From Ochrobactrum quorumnocens (GTDB lineage: Bacteria; Pseudomonadota; Alphaproteobacteria; Rhizobiales; Rhizobiaceae), in NCBI RefSeq assembly GCF_002278035.1, contig NZ_CP022603.1, positions 1,859,501-1,923,500 of the forward strand: 64,000 nt of DNA, read 5' to 3'. Position numbers and translations under genes: made by a program. Shown here piece by piece: positions 44,233 to 52,918 of the stretch; within the stretch, counting starts at the first letter, position 1, and every line of letters starts with the position of its first letter. The notes beneath the pieces were generated by a model that was not told the origin of the DNA, ran no database searches, and saw nothing but the letters and a program-made list of their open reading frames with translations.

Positions 44233-45807
44233 ATGAATCGGACAGGTACACCTGATGTTGCGGAATTGATGGCACTATTGGCGGCGAAGGCTGCCGAGAT
44301 CGCTGCGCTGCAAGCAGAAAACCAGAAACTGAACGAGCGGGTCTTCACACTTGAGGAAGAACTGGCGCTCGCAAGATTACATCGCTTTGCGCCGCGCAGC
44401 GAAAAGCACACTGACCGTGTCTTCAATGAAGCTGAACAGGCTGCTCTTGAGGATGATGCAGGCGACGCGGACACCGTTGAACTGCCCGAAACGGGGTTGC
44501 CAGACTCCGAAGCGCGGCAAGGCAAGAAGCGCGGGCGTAAACCGCTGCCTGCCAATCTGCCGCGCGAGCGTGTCGAATATGACCTTCCCGATGATCAGAA
44601 GATGTGTCCGTGTTGCAGTTATCGGATGCATCGCATGGGTGAGCTCGTTACCGAACAGCTTCATATTGAGGTGAAGGTCAAGGTTTTGCAGAACGTGCGG
44701 GCCAAATATGCGTGTCGCAACTGCGATCGCACCGGGATCAAAACCCCGATTGTGATCGCACCGATACACGCTCAGCCCTTGCCAGGCAGCATTGCCACGG
44801 CCTCGACGCTGGCATTTGCGCTCGTTCACAAATATGTCGACGGCACGCCGCTTTATCGTCTGGCGAAAGCCTTCGAGCGTGCGGGCGTTCCTGTCAGCCG
44901 TGGTGCTCTGGGGCATTGGGTGATCGGTTCCAGTGAAAAGCATCTTTCCCGTATCTATGATGTGCTGAAATTGCGGCTGAGATCCCAGCCTCTCATTCAT
45001 GGCGACGAGACTACAGTTCAAGTACTGAAGGAAAAGGACAAAGCTCCCACCAGTACATCCTACATGTGGGCGTACCGAAGCAGTCAGGATTGTGCCCAAC
45101 CGATCGTGCTGCTCGATTATCAGCCTGGTCGTGGGCAGATTTACCCGCAGGCCTTTCTTGGCGACTATCGTGGCATACTGGTGAGCGATGGTTATACGGC
45201 CTGGCGCACCTTGAAAGGAGCCACGCATATCGGCTGCATGGCGCATTCGCGGCGGCGCTTTGTCGAAGCGCTGCGCGCCAGAAAGAAAGGCGGCGGGCCA
45301 CCAGAGCAGGCGCTGAAATTCTACGAGCAGCTTTACCGGATTGAAAAACAGGCCCGCGACGAAAACCCGGATGACGGTGAAACGCAAGCTGACTGCATCC
45401 GACGCTTTCGCCAGCAACACAGCGTTCCGGTTCTCCAAGCTCTCAAGCAATGGCTGGATAAAATTGCACCCAAGGTTTTGCCACAGAGCAAGCTTGAAGA
45501 TGCTGTCTCCTATACGCGCAATCAGTGGGAATACCTGACCCGTTACACTGAAGACGGCACTATGCCGATCGACAACAATTTATTGGAACGGGACATCAGA
45601 ATTTTTGCCACTGGAAGAAAATCGTGGCTCTTCAGCGATACCGTCGACGGAGCACGGGCCAGCGCCGTCATCTACAGCCTCATGCTGACCTGCCGCGCGT
45701 GCGGTGTTGAACCATTCGAATGGCTGAAGCACGTCCTCACCGAATTGCCACAACGCTCAAACGATGCGGATATGGAAGATCTGCTGCCATTTAAATTCAA
45801 AAAATAA
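44233..45807 (+). CDS. tnpC: IS66 transposase TnpC (element C)
   Basis: About 524 residues. It has an N-terminal coiled coil (AALQAENQKLNERVFTLEEELAL) and the RFAPRSEKH motif. Two zinc-binding pairs follow (CPCC and CRNCD), then the DDE domain (HGDETTVQVL, VSDGYTAW, NNLLERDIRIFATGRKSWL). ATG 44233 is chosen over an in-frame TTG at 44197. It appears complete and is the template against which the fragment at 41.8 kb can be recognised. Confidence 0.92.
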   Translation: MNRTGTPDVAELMALLAAKAAEIAALQAENQKLNERVFTLEEELALARLHRFAPRSEKHTDRVFNEAEQAALEDDAGDADTVELPETGLPDSEARQGKKRGRKPLPANLPRERVEYDLPDDQKMCPCCSYRMHRMGELVTEQLHIEVKVKVLQNVRAKYACRNCDRTGIKTPIVIAPIHAQPLPGSIATASTLAFALVHKYVDGTPLYRLAKAFERAGVPVSRGALGHWVIGSSEKHLSRIYDVLKLRLRSQPLIHGDETTVQVLKEKDKAPTSTSYMWAYRSSQDCAQPIVLLDYQPGRGQIYPQAFLGDYRGILVSDGYTAWRTLKGATHIGCMAHSRRRFVEALRARKKGGGPPEQALKFYEQLYRIEKQARDENPDDGETQADCIRRFRQQHSVPVLQALKQWLDKIAPKVLPQSKLEDAVSYTRNQWEYLTRYTEDGTMPIDNNLLERDIRIFATGRKSWLFSDTVDGARASAVIYSLMLTCRACGVEPFEWLKHVLTELPQRSNDADMEDLLPFKFKK

Positions 45808-45869
45808 CCCAGTCGAGCGGCTTCCAGTTCCGTCAAATCACCTCGACGTGCACTAAAATGAGCGCTTAC

Positions 45870-46268
45870 GATCTACGCAAGGGCACGGTTGCGCAGGCCC
45901 CCGATGGCCCGTTCGATGGTGCAACTTGCCTATTGACCCTCCATCATCTCGACGGAGGCGAACGGCTACGAACGCTGGAGGGCATCCGGCGCCGTCTCAC
46001 ACCAGGGGCTAGCCTTATCATCACTGAGCATACGGCTCCTGACCCCGACCCTGTGCGGTGGATGACGCGATCTGTCGCCTTTGGTGACCGAGACGGGCTT
46101 GATTGGGAGAAGGCCGAGACCACGGGCAGGATGATGATCGAGCGGTTGACGTTATTGTCTCCCGCCGATGAAGAGAGTTTCTTGCGCGAAGCCGGCTTTA
46201 CGGAAATCGCCCTGTTTTATGCTGCTCTGTCTTTTCGTGGTTGGATTGCAAGCGTCGGCCGGCCCTGA
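45870..46268 (+). pseudogene. Class I SAM-dependent methyltransferase, 3' fragment
   Basis: The remaining ~132 codons contain the C-terminal half of a methyltransferase: GPFDGATCLLTLHHLDGGERLRTLEGIRRRLTPGASLIITEHTA, then LLSPADEESFLREAGFTEIALFYAALSFRGW. The SAM-binding motif I (ExGxGxG region) is missing because IS66 element C ends directly upstream. The first four in-frame codons (from ATG 45858) belong to the IS end. Any short product would lack cofactor binding. Confidence 0.78.
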
Positions 46269-46423
46269 CCAGCGTGTCGCAGCCGGAAAAAATACGTTCG
46301 AGCCAGAACCTTGCATCCCATCTGGCTGTAATCTTCGCGTAATTCTGTTGCCCTAGCTGCGATGTGATCGAAGCGGTGCTCGTGTCGCCCAAAAGCAGAC
46401 ATGAGAATACAAAGGAGACGGGA

Positions 46424-47104
46424 ATGAAGATTCGCAGCAAGGGGATGCAATTGTCCCGGCCCGGCTGGCCAGAAGTCGCAGTCGCTTTGCTCATCTATTT
46501 GATGCTGCTAGCCGTCATTGCCGTCATGATGGCACGGATTTCCGACGAGAATGCCGTATTGCGTGGCAATTTTGGCATGGTGGCTAATGGTATAGCGGGT
46601 GTTCTCGCGTTAGCAGCGGCGATTTCCATGCGCATCCGCAGCCTAAGAAAATTCGGCCTTCGCCGCGTTGCCGTGACGTGGCTATTTGCGGGGGCGGTGA
46701 TCGGGATTGCGGCCTATGGCATCAGTCATGTCATGGAGGCCGTCTATTTCACCTACATCGCCGAGCAAAACACTCAGGCAGATTTTCAGGCCGCCGCAAC
46801 TGACGGGGCGCTCTCGTTTCTCATATTGCTGGTGAGTGGCGCGATTCTTACGCCTTTTGGCGAAGAAGCCGTGTTTCGCAGCGTCGTTGCCAACGCTTTG
46901 AATCGCTATGGCGGATGGGCCGGCGTCGGCGGCAGTGCATTCATCTTTGCTGCCATTCACGGGCCAAGTGTGGTCTTCCTCAACGCATTTCTTATAGGCG
47001 TCCTCACCGGCCTGCTGTTTCGCAAGACAAATTCGATTTGGCCCGGCCTTGTCGTGCATGCCGTTTTCAACGGCCTATGGCTGATCACCTATGCGGTCGC
47101 CTGA
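46424..47104 (+). CDS. CPBP-family intramembrane metalloprotease
   Basis: About 226 residues with roughly six to seven membrane segments. The CPBP/Abi signature is present as FGEEAVFRSVV (EExxxR) followed by FAAIHG and a later HAVFN. ATG 46424 (GGAGACGGG upstream) is preferred over an in-frame ATG at 46364. Family members are type II CAAX-prenyl-endopeptidase-like proteases; bacterial roles include bacteriocin self-immunity and envelope regulation. The role here is unknown. Confidence 0.82.
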   Translation: MKIRSKGMQLSRPGWPEVAVALLIYLMLLAVIAVMMARISDENAVLRGNFGMVANGIAGVLALAAAISMRIRSLRKFGLRRVAVTWLFAGAVIGIAAYGISHVMEAVYFTYIAEQNTQADFQAAATDGALSFLILLVSGAILTPFGEEAVFRSVVANALNRYGGWAGVGGSAFIFAAIHGPSVVFLNAFLIGVLTGLLFRKTNSIWPGLVVHAVFNGLWLITYAVA

Positions 47105-47385
47105 ATGGTTCGGCCCCCGGGGTCTTTGGTTTCAGGCCCTGTGGTTCGCGGCCATTTAACATGTCGAACCGCAGCCGGAACTGAAGATTTACTGCTTTTT
47201 ACTTCAGCGATGGCGAAGACGATCCGGTTGACGATAAGGGCGAGCAGCCCATCATTATTGGAGCACAGCTTTAAAAAATGCTGCCTCGGTCGTCCCGCGT
47301 GACGCTCCGTTTCCACAACTCGCCCGCCCTTTTGATCGGGCGAGTTATGCCGGTGGGGCACAGACCAAAACGCGGTCACTCAATT
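47105..47385. other. Intergenic region between convergent CPBP and RidA genes
   Basis: No gene recognised. Apart from the strong hairpin at 47317-47346, it holds a weak dyad CTGAAG...CTTCAG near 47179-47205. Confidence 0.4.
47317..47346. terminator. Hairpin between convergent genes
   Basis: AACTCGCCCG and CGGGCGAGTT form a perfect 10-bp stem around a 10-base loop. It lies between the ends of the convergent CPBP and RidA genes. There is no clear T-run after the stem on the plus strand; read on the minus strand the loop contains the A/T-rich part. It may act as a bidirectional transcription stop. Confidence 0.5.
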
Positions 47386-47784
47386 TTATGACACGGAGGG
47401 GATGCGCGCGATAACCTTTATCTCAACATCAAACCCTGCAAGCCAGTTCACTCCAACAGCTGTCCAGTTTGGATAGGGCGCTTCTGGGAAGGCCTCGGCC
47501 TTCGCCGTCATGAAGGCCTCGAACTGTTTCTCCGGATCTGTATGAAAGCTGGTCACATCAACGATATCGGCAAAGCCGCATCCGGCTGCTGATAGGACGG
47601 CTTTGAGATTGGCGAAGGCGCGGCGGGCTTGTGCCGGATAGTCTGGTTCAGGACTACCATCTTCTCTGCTGCCGACCTGCCCAGATACGAAAAGCAGATC
47701 ACCGGATCGAATTGCAGCCGAATAGCCATGCGCTTCGTAAAGAGCATGGCGGTCGGCGGGGAAAACAGGGGTAGGGGTCGTCAT
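47386..47784 (-). CDS. RidA/YjgF/UK114-family protein
   Basis: A 132-residue RidA-superfamily protein. It has SGDLLFVSGQVG near the N-terminus and NWTAVGVNWLAGFDVEIKVIA at the C-terminus. The catalytic Arg of canonical RidA (around residue 105, in RxxV) is not evident: the TAVGVNWL segment lacks it. It therefore may belong to a Rid subgroup without imine deaminase activity. It is divergent from a TetR gene with palindromic operators between them, so is probably the TetR target. Confidence 0.83.
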   Translation of the reverse strand: MTTPTPVFPADRHALYEAHGYSAAIRSGDLLFVSGQVGSREDGSPEPDYPAQARRAFANLKAVLSAAGCGFADIVDVTSFHTDPEKQFEAFMTAKAEAFPEAPYPNWTAVGVNWLAGFDVEIKVIARIPSVS

Positions 47785-47830
47785 TCTTACCTCTTGGGTT
47801 CGAGAGCCTTCACACTAGGCAAGGTTTCAG

Positions 47831-47871
47831 ATACGATGCGTATGTGTAACTGACATACGGTTCGTATGTCA
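47831..47871. promoter_or_regulatory. Tandem TetR-type operators
   Basis: Two dyads share a CGTAT core. ATACG-N3-CGTAT lies at 47831-47843, and the stronger TGACATACG-N3-CGTATGTCA (9-bp perfect arms) at 47851-47871. Their centres are 24 bases apart. They lie between divergent ridA-like and tetR genes and fit binding of two TetR dimers that repress both. Confidence 0.65.
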
Positions 47872-47899
47872 ATCGTGTGTGCAACAGAAAGGCAACCTA

Positions 47900-48499
47900 G
47901 TGGTGAGAAGCACGTCCAGAAGCCGGTCTTCGATGATGGAGGAAACTCGGCTTAGACTGATCGCTGCGGGAAGGCGTGCCTTTGCTGAGAAGGGTTTCGC
48001 TGCAGCGTCCATGGACGATCTTACGGCAGCTGCCGGACTGACGCGGGGTGCTCTGTATCACCATTTCGGCGACAAGAAGGGGTTGTTTGCCGCAGTTGTG
48101 GCGCAGATCGATGGAGAGATGGCCGAGCGCGCTCGGCTGGCAGGAGAAAAGGCAGTAACCGGTTGGGCAGCGCTGGAAGCACAGGGCGTAGCCTACATCG
48201 AGGCGGCACTTGATCCCGAAATTCAGCGTATTGTGCTGTTAGACGGGCCGGCCTTTCTAGGCGATCCATCGCAATGGCCCAGCCAATGCGTATGTCTTGA
48301 GGATACCCGCGTGGCGTTGGCCAATATGTCCGGGGCTGGTGTTCTCAAGCCAGTTGACATTGAAGCCGCGGCACGCCTGCTGAACGGGGCGGCTCTGAAT
48401 GCAGCACTTTGGGTCGCGGCGAGTGACGATCCGCATGCAACACTGCCCAAAGCATTAGAAGCCTTCAGGCTGGTTTCGTCGGGGTTCCTGGCGACCTGA
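47900..48499 (+). CDS. TetR-family transcriptional regulator
   Basis: About 199 residues. The N-terminal TetR HTH (RLIAAGRRAFAEKGFAAASMDDLTAAAGLTRGALYHHFGDKKGLFAAVV) is complete. The C-terminal ligand domain has no recognisable specificity. GTG 47900 is preferred because AAAGG sits seven bases before it. A GTG at 47879 would start almost inside the operator, and an ATG at 47933 is another option. It is divergent from the RidA-like gene. Confidence 0.87.
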   Translation: MVRSTSRSRSSMMEETRLRLIAAGRRAFAEKGFAAASMDDLTAAAGLTRGALYHHFGDKKGLFAAVVAQIDGEMAERARLAGEKAVTGWAALEAQGVAYIEAALDPEIQRIVLLDGPAFLGDPSQWPSQCVCLEDTRVALANMSGAGVLKPVDIEAAARLLNGAALNAALWVAASDDPHATLPKALEAFRLVSSGFLAT

Positions 48500-48885
48500 G
48501 GCAAAAGCATCATTGCAGCAGTGTATGGAAACAGCAGACGCCAGATCTGCGCGGGCTCTTATCTTCAACTCTCATATTCCTCTGTCCACTCGTCTGGGTG
48601 CCGGCCGTCGTCCCCATCTCTAGGAACATCGTCCTGATTCCAGCTTGGCGGTAAGGTGGGTACGGCGAAGCTTCGGTGAACGTTTTGGACGTGCGAAGCA
48701 TTGATCGAGCCTGTCCTCCCTGACGCACTGGGAAGGCGCGCGTTGTGAGCACAGTTACACAAGCCTGCTGTTCAGCGCGCTTAAATGGGTCGAACGCATC
48801 GTTCTTCGCGTCACCGCCTTAGCGATGGCTCCGCCAACGTCAGTATCGATTGTCCGGCGTCGGCACCGTCGGATAACCGTTGCAC
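48500..48885. other. 386-bp gap between TetR and HxlR genes
   Basis: No gene, RNA or repeat could be recognised. Short frames in it have no family features. It may be decayed coding sequence. Confidence 0.4.
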
Positions 48886-49266
48886 CTAGCCACTATTAGC
48901 TGCGTCGTATCGCGTTTGTGCTTGCTCAATCTCTTCGAAGTTCGTCGACGCCCACCGCACCAGCGATCTGATGGCGGGAGCCAACGCAAAGCCAAGCTCG
49001 GTGCCACGATACTCCACGCCCGGTGGCGATCCAGCAATGATCTGTCTCGATATAAGGCCGCTTCGCTCGAGCCTGCGCAGGGTCTGCGCCAAGGCTTTTG
49101 GCGTTACCGGCCCGACGCAACGTCGCAGTGCGTTGAAGCGCAGCGGGCCATGGCAAAGCTGTACGAGGATCAACAAGGTCCACTTTTCAGCCAGAAGTGC
49201 CATCAGGCTTCTGGCCCCTTCGGATAGTTCCGGGGGCGGATCGTCGTAAGGGGGCAGTATCGTCAT
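48886..49266 (-). CDS. HxlR-family transcriptional regulator
   Basis: A 126-residue winged-helix protein. The HxlR signature is ALLAEKWTLLILVQLCHGPLRFNALRRCVGPVTPKALAQTLRRLERSGLISR, followed by the VEYRGTELGFALAP wing. These regulators usually control a divergent oxidoreductase gene in response to quinones, aldehydes or other electrophiles, and one lies 91 bp away on the other strand. The usual N-terminal cysteine of redox-sensing members is not present near the start. Confidence 0.88.
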   Translation of the reverse strand: MTILPPYDDPPPELSEGARSLMALLAEKWTLLILVQLCHGPLRFNALRRCVGPVTPKALAQTLRRLERSGLISRQIIAGSPPGVEYRGTELGFALAPAIRSLVRWASTNFEEIEQAQTRYDAANSG

Positions 49267-49311
49267 GGCTACTATATGACCCTTTAGTGCGTTCTTGTGC
49301 AGTTAGTATAC

Positions 49312-49330
49312 AAGATATATCTCCTATCTT
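49312..49330. promoter_or_regulatory. Palindrome between hxlR and the oxidoreductase gene
   Basis: AAGATA-N7-TATCTT is a perfect dyad, 26 bp before the oxidoreductase ATG, with a further GTATAC dyad just left of it. The AT-rich, spaced arms fit an HxlR-family operator. Confidence 0.45.
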
Positions 49331-49356
49331 AGGTGCAACTCAAAGGAAAAACAAGC

Positions 49357-50217
49357 ATGAGAACTATTGTTTCGAAAGGACCCCGGACCGAACTGAAAAT
49401 TGTCGAGGTGGAACCGCCGGCTGCAGGTGTCGGGGAGGTGGTCATCGATGTTCGCGCGATCGGCGTTGGCCGCGTCGACCTGATCATGCGAGAGATAATT
49501 TCGGCGGATTTCGTACCTGGCATCGAGGTTGCGGGCATCGTCTTGGCGGCAGGTCCTGATTGCGATCCACAATGGCTCGGTCGACGCGTGTTTTCGCGCA
49601 CAAAGGCTGGTGCCTATGCCGATCAGGTGGTCGTCAGCAGCGCTGTGCTTGTCGCCTTGCCGGAGGGATTGTCTTTCGAAGCTGCGGTCGCTTCGGGGGT
49701 CAATGCGCTGGTTGCCCAGTTTTGTCTGACCAAGGCGCAGGTGATTGGCGGCGAACATGTTCTCGTACGGGGTGCGCAGGGAGGTATTGGCCACCTCGCG
49801 GTCCAAATGGCGGCAAGCTTGGGGGCCCAATTGATCGATAGCCCCAGAGGCAGTTCACCTGCACCCACCGATGTGGTCATCGACCTCGTCGCAGGATCGG
49901 ACACAGGCGCCTTTATCGAACAGCTCAATGCGAACGGTCGCTACGTGATCGCAGGAATTTCTGCAGGCATGCCGCCAGCGGATTTCGCTAGTTCCCTGCT
50001 CGCGGACTTCAGGCGGTCCCGGTCTCTCATCACGCTCAGCCTAGATACCGTTCCCGATGCCCATCTCAACAGCGCCGCAGAAAAGATTTTCGCCGACGTT
50101 ACAGCCGGGAACATCAAGCCGGTCGTCGCTCAGACACTGACGTTCGAGCAGGCAGACCAAGCGCATCACCTGATCGTAGAAGGCGGGCTACACGGCAAGA
50201 TCGTTCTTGTGCCCTGA
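49357..50217 (+). CDS. MDR-family quinone oxidoreductase-like protein
   Basis: About 286 residues from ATG 49357 (AAAGGAA upstream). It is a medium-chain reductase without zinc ligands. The N-terminal GroES-like fold (VGEVVIDVRAIGVGRVDLIMRE...PGIEVAGIVLAAG) is followed by a NADPH-binding VRGAQGGIGHLAVQMAASLGAQLI motif. This is the quinone oxidoreductase/zeta-crystallin type, slightly shorter than the usual ~320 residues. It is divergent from an HxlR regulator and likely inducible by electrophiles. Confidence 0.82.
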   Translation: MRTIVSKGPRTELKIVEVEPPAAGVGEVVIDVRAIGVGRVDLIMREIISADFVPGIEVAGIVLAAGPDCDPQWLGRRVFSRTKAGAYADQVVVSSAVLVALPEGLSFEAAVASGVNALVAQFCLTKAQVIGGEHVLVRGAQGGIGHLAVQMAASLGAQLIDSPRGSSPAPTDVVIDLVAGSDTGAFIEQLNANGRYVIAGISAGMPPADFASSLLADFRRSRSLITLSLDTVPDAHLNSAAEKIFADVTAGNIKPVVAQTLTFEQADQAHHLIVEGGLHGKIVLVP

Positions 50218-50298
50218 TGCTTTAAAGCCCACGACCACATCAATGGGCAGGACTCTAATCCATTCTGGAGGAAATTCTCAGTGGCAGGTCAAACTCCG

Positions 50299-50320
50299 CG
50301 TAACTTCCACGTAATTTTCG
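50299..50320 (+). promoter_or_regulatory. Tandem 11-bp box upstream of the lipoprotein gene
   Basis: Two direct repeats with an 11-base period, CGTAACTTCCA then CGTAATTTTCG, end 77 bp before the lipoprotein ATG. The second unit is identical to that in the box at 53141-53162 before the efflux operon. One-helical-turn direct repeats are the usual binding pattern of OmpR/PhoP-type regulators such as the one encoded next door. Confidence 0.6.
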
Positions 50321-50397
50321 GCGGCCATACGTCTCTGTCTTGGTGCTTCTCAACGGTCGACGGACGGCCGTAGCGGCGATGGATCGAAAGGACAGGC

Positions 50398-50682
50398 ATG
50401 AAAAAGATTATTGCAGGCGTATTCGTTTGCTTGACGCTGACAGCGTGCAGCCAGACGGAAAAGGGTGCAGGCATTGGTGCGGCGGGCGGCGCTATCATCG
50501 GTGGGCTGGCAAGCGGGACGTGGGAAGGCGCTGCAGTGGGAGCCGCTGCAGGTGGCGCGGGAGGGGCCGTAGTGGGCAACATCAGCGAAAATAAAGACAG
50601 GAACCGCCGCAACCGCTGGGAGCAACGGGACCGACGTAATTACGGCTGCAAATACCGGGATCATTACGGTCGTTGTCGATAA
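50398..50682 (+). CDS. Small glycine-zipper lipoprotein
   Basis: A 94-residue exported protein. The signal ends in lipobox LTAC (Cys17). Next comes a Gly/Ala-rich zipper (GAGIGAAGGAIIGGLASGTWEGAAVGAAAGGAGGAVVG), then a short Arg/Tyr-rich tail with two Cys. It is probably lipidated and outer-membrane located, like YMGG/SlyB-type proteins induced by envelope stress. The 11-bp tandem box upstream suggests control by the adjacent two-component system. Confidence 0.82.
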   Translation: MKKIIAGVFVCLTLTACSQTEKGAGIGAAGGAIIGGLASGTWEGAAVGAAAGGAGGAVVGNISENKDRNRRNRWEQRDRRNYGCKYRDHYGRCR

Positions 50683-50849
50683 GGATTGCTGGCTGGGCGG
50701 CGCGCGTCAAAGGCGAAATGGATAGCGGACGAACTTCGGTTTCTCCGGTCTCCACGCCCGCAGCAATCTCATGATGTACAACAACCTGACGGTCAGAACG
50801 TCGCGCCCGTCGATTTTATCTGAACCAGAGTCTTAGTTTTGCTGTAGAG

Positions 50850-50867
50850 ACTATCAGGAATGATAGT
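50850..50867. promoter_or_regulatory. Dyad upstream of the response regulator gene
   Basis: ACTATC-N6-GATAGT is a perfect inverted repeat ending 25 bp before the response regulator ATG. It is unlike the 11-bp tandem box and may be an operator for another factor or part of the promoter. Confidence 0.3.
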
Positions 50868-50892
50868 TCGAGACTTAAATCATTAGACGATT

Positions 50893-51567
50893 ATGAAACT
50901 TCTACTTATCGAAGATGATCCGGAAATGACGGATGCGTTGAGGGTAGCTCTCTCGCAGCATGGCATCGTTCTTGACGCCGTTGGAGATCTGGCAACGGCG
51001 CGGGAAGCAATCGCCATGGCGGATTACGATATTGTCCTTATTGATCGGCAACTGCCGGATGGTGATGGCAGTACTTTCCTCGCCGATTTGCGTCGCGCGG
51101 GTTCAAATACGCGATCCATCATCATCTCCGCTCTGAGGTCGACCGACGAGCGAATTTCCGGGCTCAATGACGGTGCTGATGACTATTTGCCGAAGCCGTT
51201 CGAAATTCCCGAGCTGATTGCCAGAATGAGCGCTGTGCTGAGGCGGGCGCCGACAACCGGCCCGTTCGTCCTGTCGGCAGGAAACGTCACCTATGATCGT
51301 GTTTCATGCGATGTGCATGTCAACGGCGTCCGGCTTGCGCTCACCCGCAGGGAACTGCTCATTATCGAAACACTTCTGAGAAACCGAGGCCGTACCGTGT
51401 TGCGCTCGTCCCTTGAGGGGCAGGTCTATTCATTTGACGATGAGATCCAGTCGAACTCACTGGAATCCAATATGTCTCGCCTGCGCCGAAAGCTTGGCGA
51501 AGCGGAGGCCGACATTGTTATCAAGAACATTCGTGGCATAGGCTACTACCTTCATGAGCAGAAATAG
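50893..51567 (+). CDS. OmpR/PhoB-family response regulator
   Basis: A 224-residue response regulator. The receiver domain has the acidic pair in IEDDPE, phospho-acceptor Asp51 (VLIDRQLPDGDG), the Thr/Ser switch position (IIISALR) and Lys in LPKPF. The C-terminal winged helix covers about 128-222 (LTRRELLIIETLLRN, SNSLESNMSRLRRKL, GIGYYL). It lies 1 bp before the sensor kinase gene. Two copies of a CGTAATTTT tandem box flank the pair. Confidence 0.93.
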   Translation: MKLLLIEDDPEMTDALRVALSQHGIVLDAVGDLATAREAIAMADYDIVLIDRQLPDGDGSTFLADLRRAGSNTRSIIISALRSTDERISGLNDGADDYLPKPFEIPELIARMSAVLRRAPTTGPFVLSAGNVTYDRVSCDVHVNGVRLALTRRELLIIETLLRNRGRTVLRSSLEGQVYSFDDEIQSNSLESNMSRLRRKLGEAEADIVIKNIRGIGYYLHEQK

Positions 51568-51568
51568 G

Positions 51569-52918
51569 ATGACCAGCACATCCCTTCGTTGGCGATTCAC
51601 TTTTGGTTTTATTGTCCTGCAGCTCTGCGGGGTCGTCGCGTCGCTCAGCCTGGTTTTCTATCTCCTTTCTGGCCTCAAGCCCGATGTGGCGATCACCTCC
51701 ATCTGGCTGTCTCAGGAAATAGCAGATTCGGTTCGTCTCGAGCCGAATGGCCGGCCCCAGCTGGTGCCGACGGCCAAGCTAAAAGAGATCATGGAGGAAG
51801 CGCCTGACCTTTGGTTCGTGGCAGACCTGGGCAAAGATATCGTCCTTGCACACGGCGTGCCTCCCGGGAAAATTGCCGACAACATACCATTCTTGCGGAC
51901 GTTCAGAAGCGTCGAGCTCCATGGTGATCTGAAGGATCCGTTGAGTGTCGCCCGCATGGAGCGTTTCGACACAGAGGCCGGTGAGGCAACGATTTTCGCT
52001 GGCGGTGTTTCGATGTCCCAATATGGTGTGACCGTGCTGTTGGGTAACCTTGCCATCGGCGTGCCGGCGCTGATCCTCGTCGCCATCTCCCTCATTGGCG
52101 TTCCGTTCGTCACACGCTGGGCGCTGCGGTCCTTCAGCGACCTGACCGGGCGTCTCGACAGGATCGATCTCGACACTCGCGGTGCCCTGGTCGAAGAGCG
52201 TGGCTTGCCCAACGAAGTTCTTCGCGTTGTGCGTGACATCAACAGGGCGTTACGTCGTCTCGATAGTGGCTTCGAGGCGACGGAGCGCTTCTTCGTCAAC
52301 GCGGCGCATGAACTTCGAACGCCGATCGCTATCCTGCAGGTGAGAATCGACACCCTTTCACCAGGTTCGGACAAGACACACCTACAGACGGCCATCAAAC
52401 GACTTACAGCGATCGCGAACCAGCTTCTCGACACTGAGAAGTACCGGCAGAAACCTCAGCAAAATGTACCTGTCGATCTCAACAACGTTGTGTCGAAGGT
52501 GGTCGCCGAACTTGCTCCCTTGGCCATCGCCGAAGGCTACGAAATCTCGTTCGACAGCTACGCGGAAGGCATGTTCGTTCCCGGTGATGCCGAAGCTTTG
52601 GAGCGTGCATTCGTCAATCTGGTACGTAATGCGGTTCAGTACGGAGGTGGAAGGGGACAGATATCGGTCGGTATTGAGGCTGACGGCAGCGTGACTGTCG
52701 CCGATCAGGGCTGCGGAATTGCCGGCGACAAGCATTCGCGCATATTCGAGCCGTTCTACCGGGTCAACCCTCACGGCTCAGGTGCGGGCCTGGGGCTCAG
52801 TATGGTCAACGAGATCGTGACCCGCCATGGCGGTTACGTCGAGCTTTCTTCCGCGCCAGGCAAGGGCAGCACCTTTGTGGTGCGCTGGCGCGACATGCGC
52901 GTTTTCCGCCAGCCGTAG
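51569..52918 (+). CDS. Membrane sensor histidine kinase
   Basis: About 449 residues. Membrane helices lie near 12-34 and 157-180 with a ~120-residue periplasmic sensor between them, then a HAMP-like linker. The HisKA domain has phospho-His247 (NAAHELRTPIAIL). The ATPase domain has the N box NLVRNAVQYG, G1 DQGCGIAG, F box EPFYR and G2 GAGLGLSMV. ATG 51569 is chosen over an ATG at 51554 that overlaps the regulator gene. It pairs with the upstream regulator and probably senses an envelope signal or antimicrobial agent. Confidence 0.92.
   Translation: MTSTSLRWRFTFGFIVLQLCGVVASLSLVFYLLSGLKPDVAITSIWLSQEIADSVRLEPNGRPQLVPTAKLKEIMEEAPDLWFVADLGKDIVLAHGVPPGKIADNIPFLRTFRSVELHGDLKDPLSVARMERFDTEAGEATIFAGGVSMSQYGVTVLLGNLAIGVPALILVAISLIGVPFVTRWALRSFSDLTGRLDRIDLDTRGALVEERGLPNEVLRVVRDINRALRRLDSGFEATERFFVNAAHELRTPIAILQVRIDTLSPGSDKTHLQTAIKRLTAIANQLLDTEKYRQKPQQNVPVDLNNVVSKVVAELAPLAIAEGYEISFDSYAEGMFVPGDAEALERAFVNLVRNAVQYGGGRGQISVGIEADGSVTVADQGCGIAGDKHSRIFEPFYRVNPHGSGAGLGLSMVNEIVTRHGGYVELSSAPGKGSTFVVRWRDMRVFRQP

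Larger units (their letters stand above)
43348..45869 (+). mobile_element. IS66-family element C
   Basis: It carries tnpA, tnpB and tnpC in order. The right tip ends ...ATGAGCGCTTAC, which reverse-complemented is GTAAGCGCTCAT, a GTAA-type IS66 end. The left tip ATGAGCGCTTACGTTTGTGG pairs imperfectly with it over about 29 bases. No 8-bp target duplication is seen, so the ends may have been altered by recombination. It has removed the 5' part of a methyltransferase gene. Confidence 0.75.

Noticed and set aside
44377..45450. Minus-strand 357-codon frame opposite IS66 tnpC
   Set aside because: Shadow of the transposase; the same antisense frame appears opposite the other IS66 copy.
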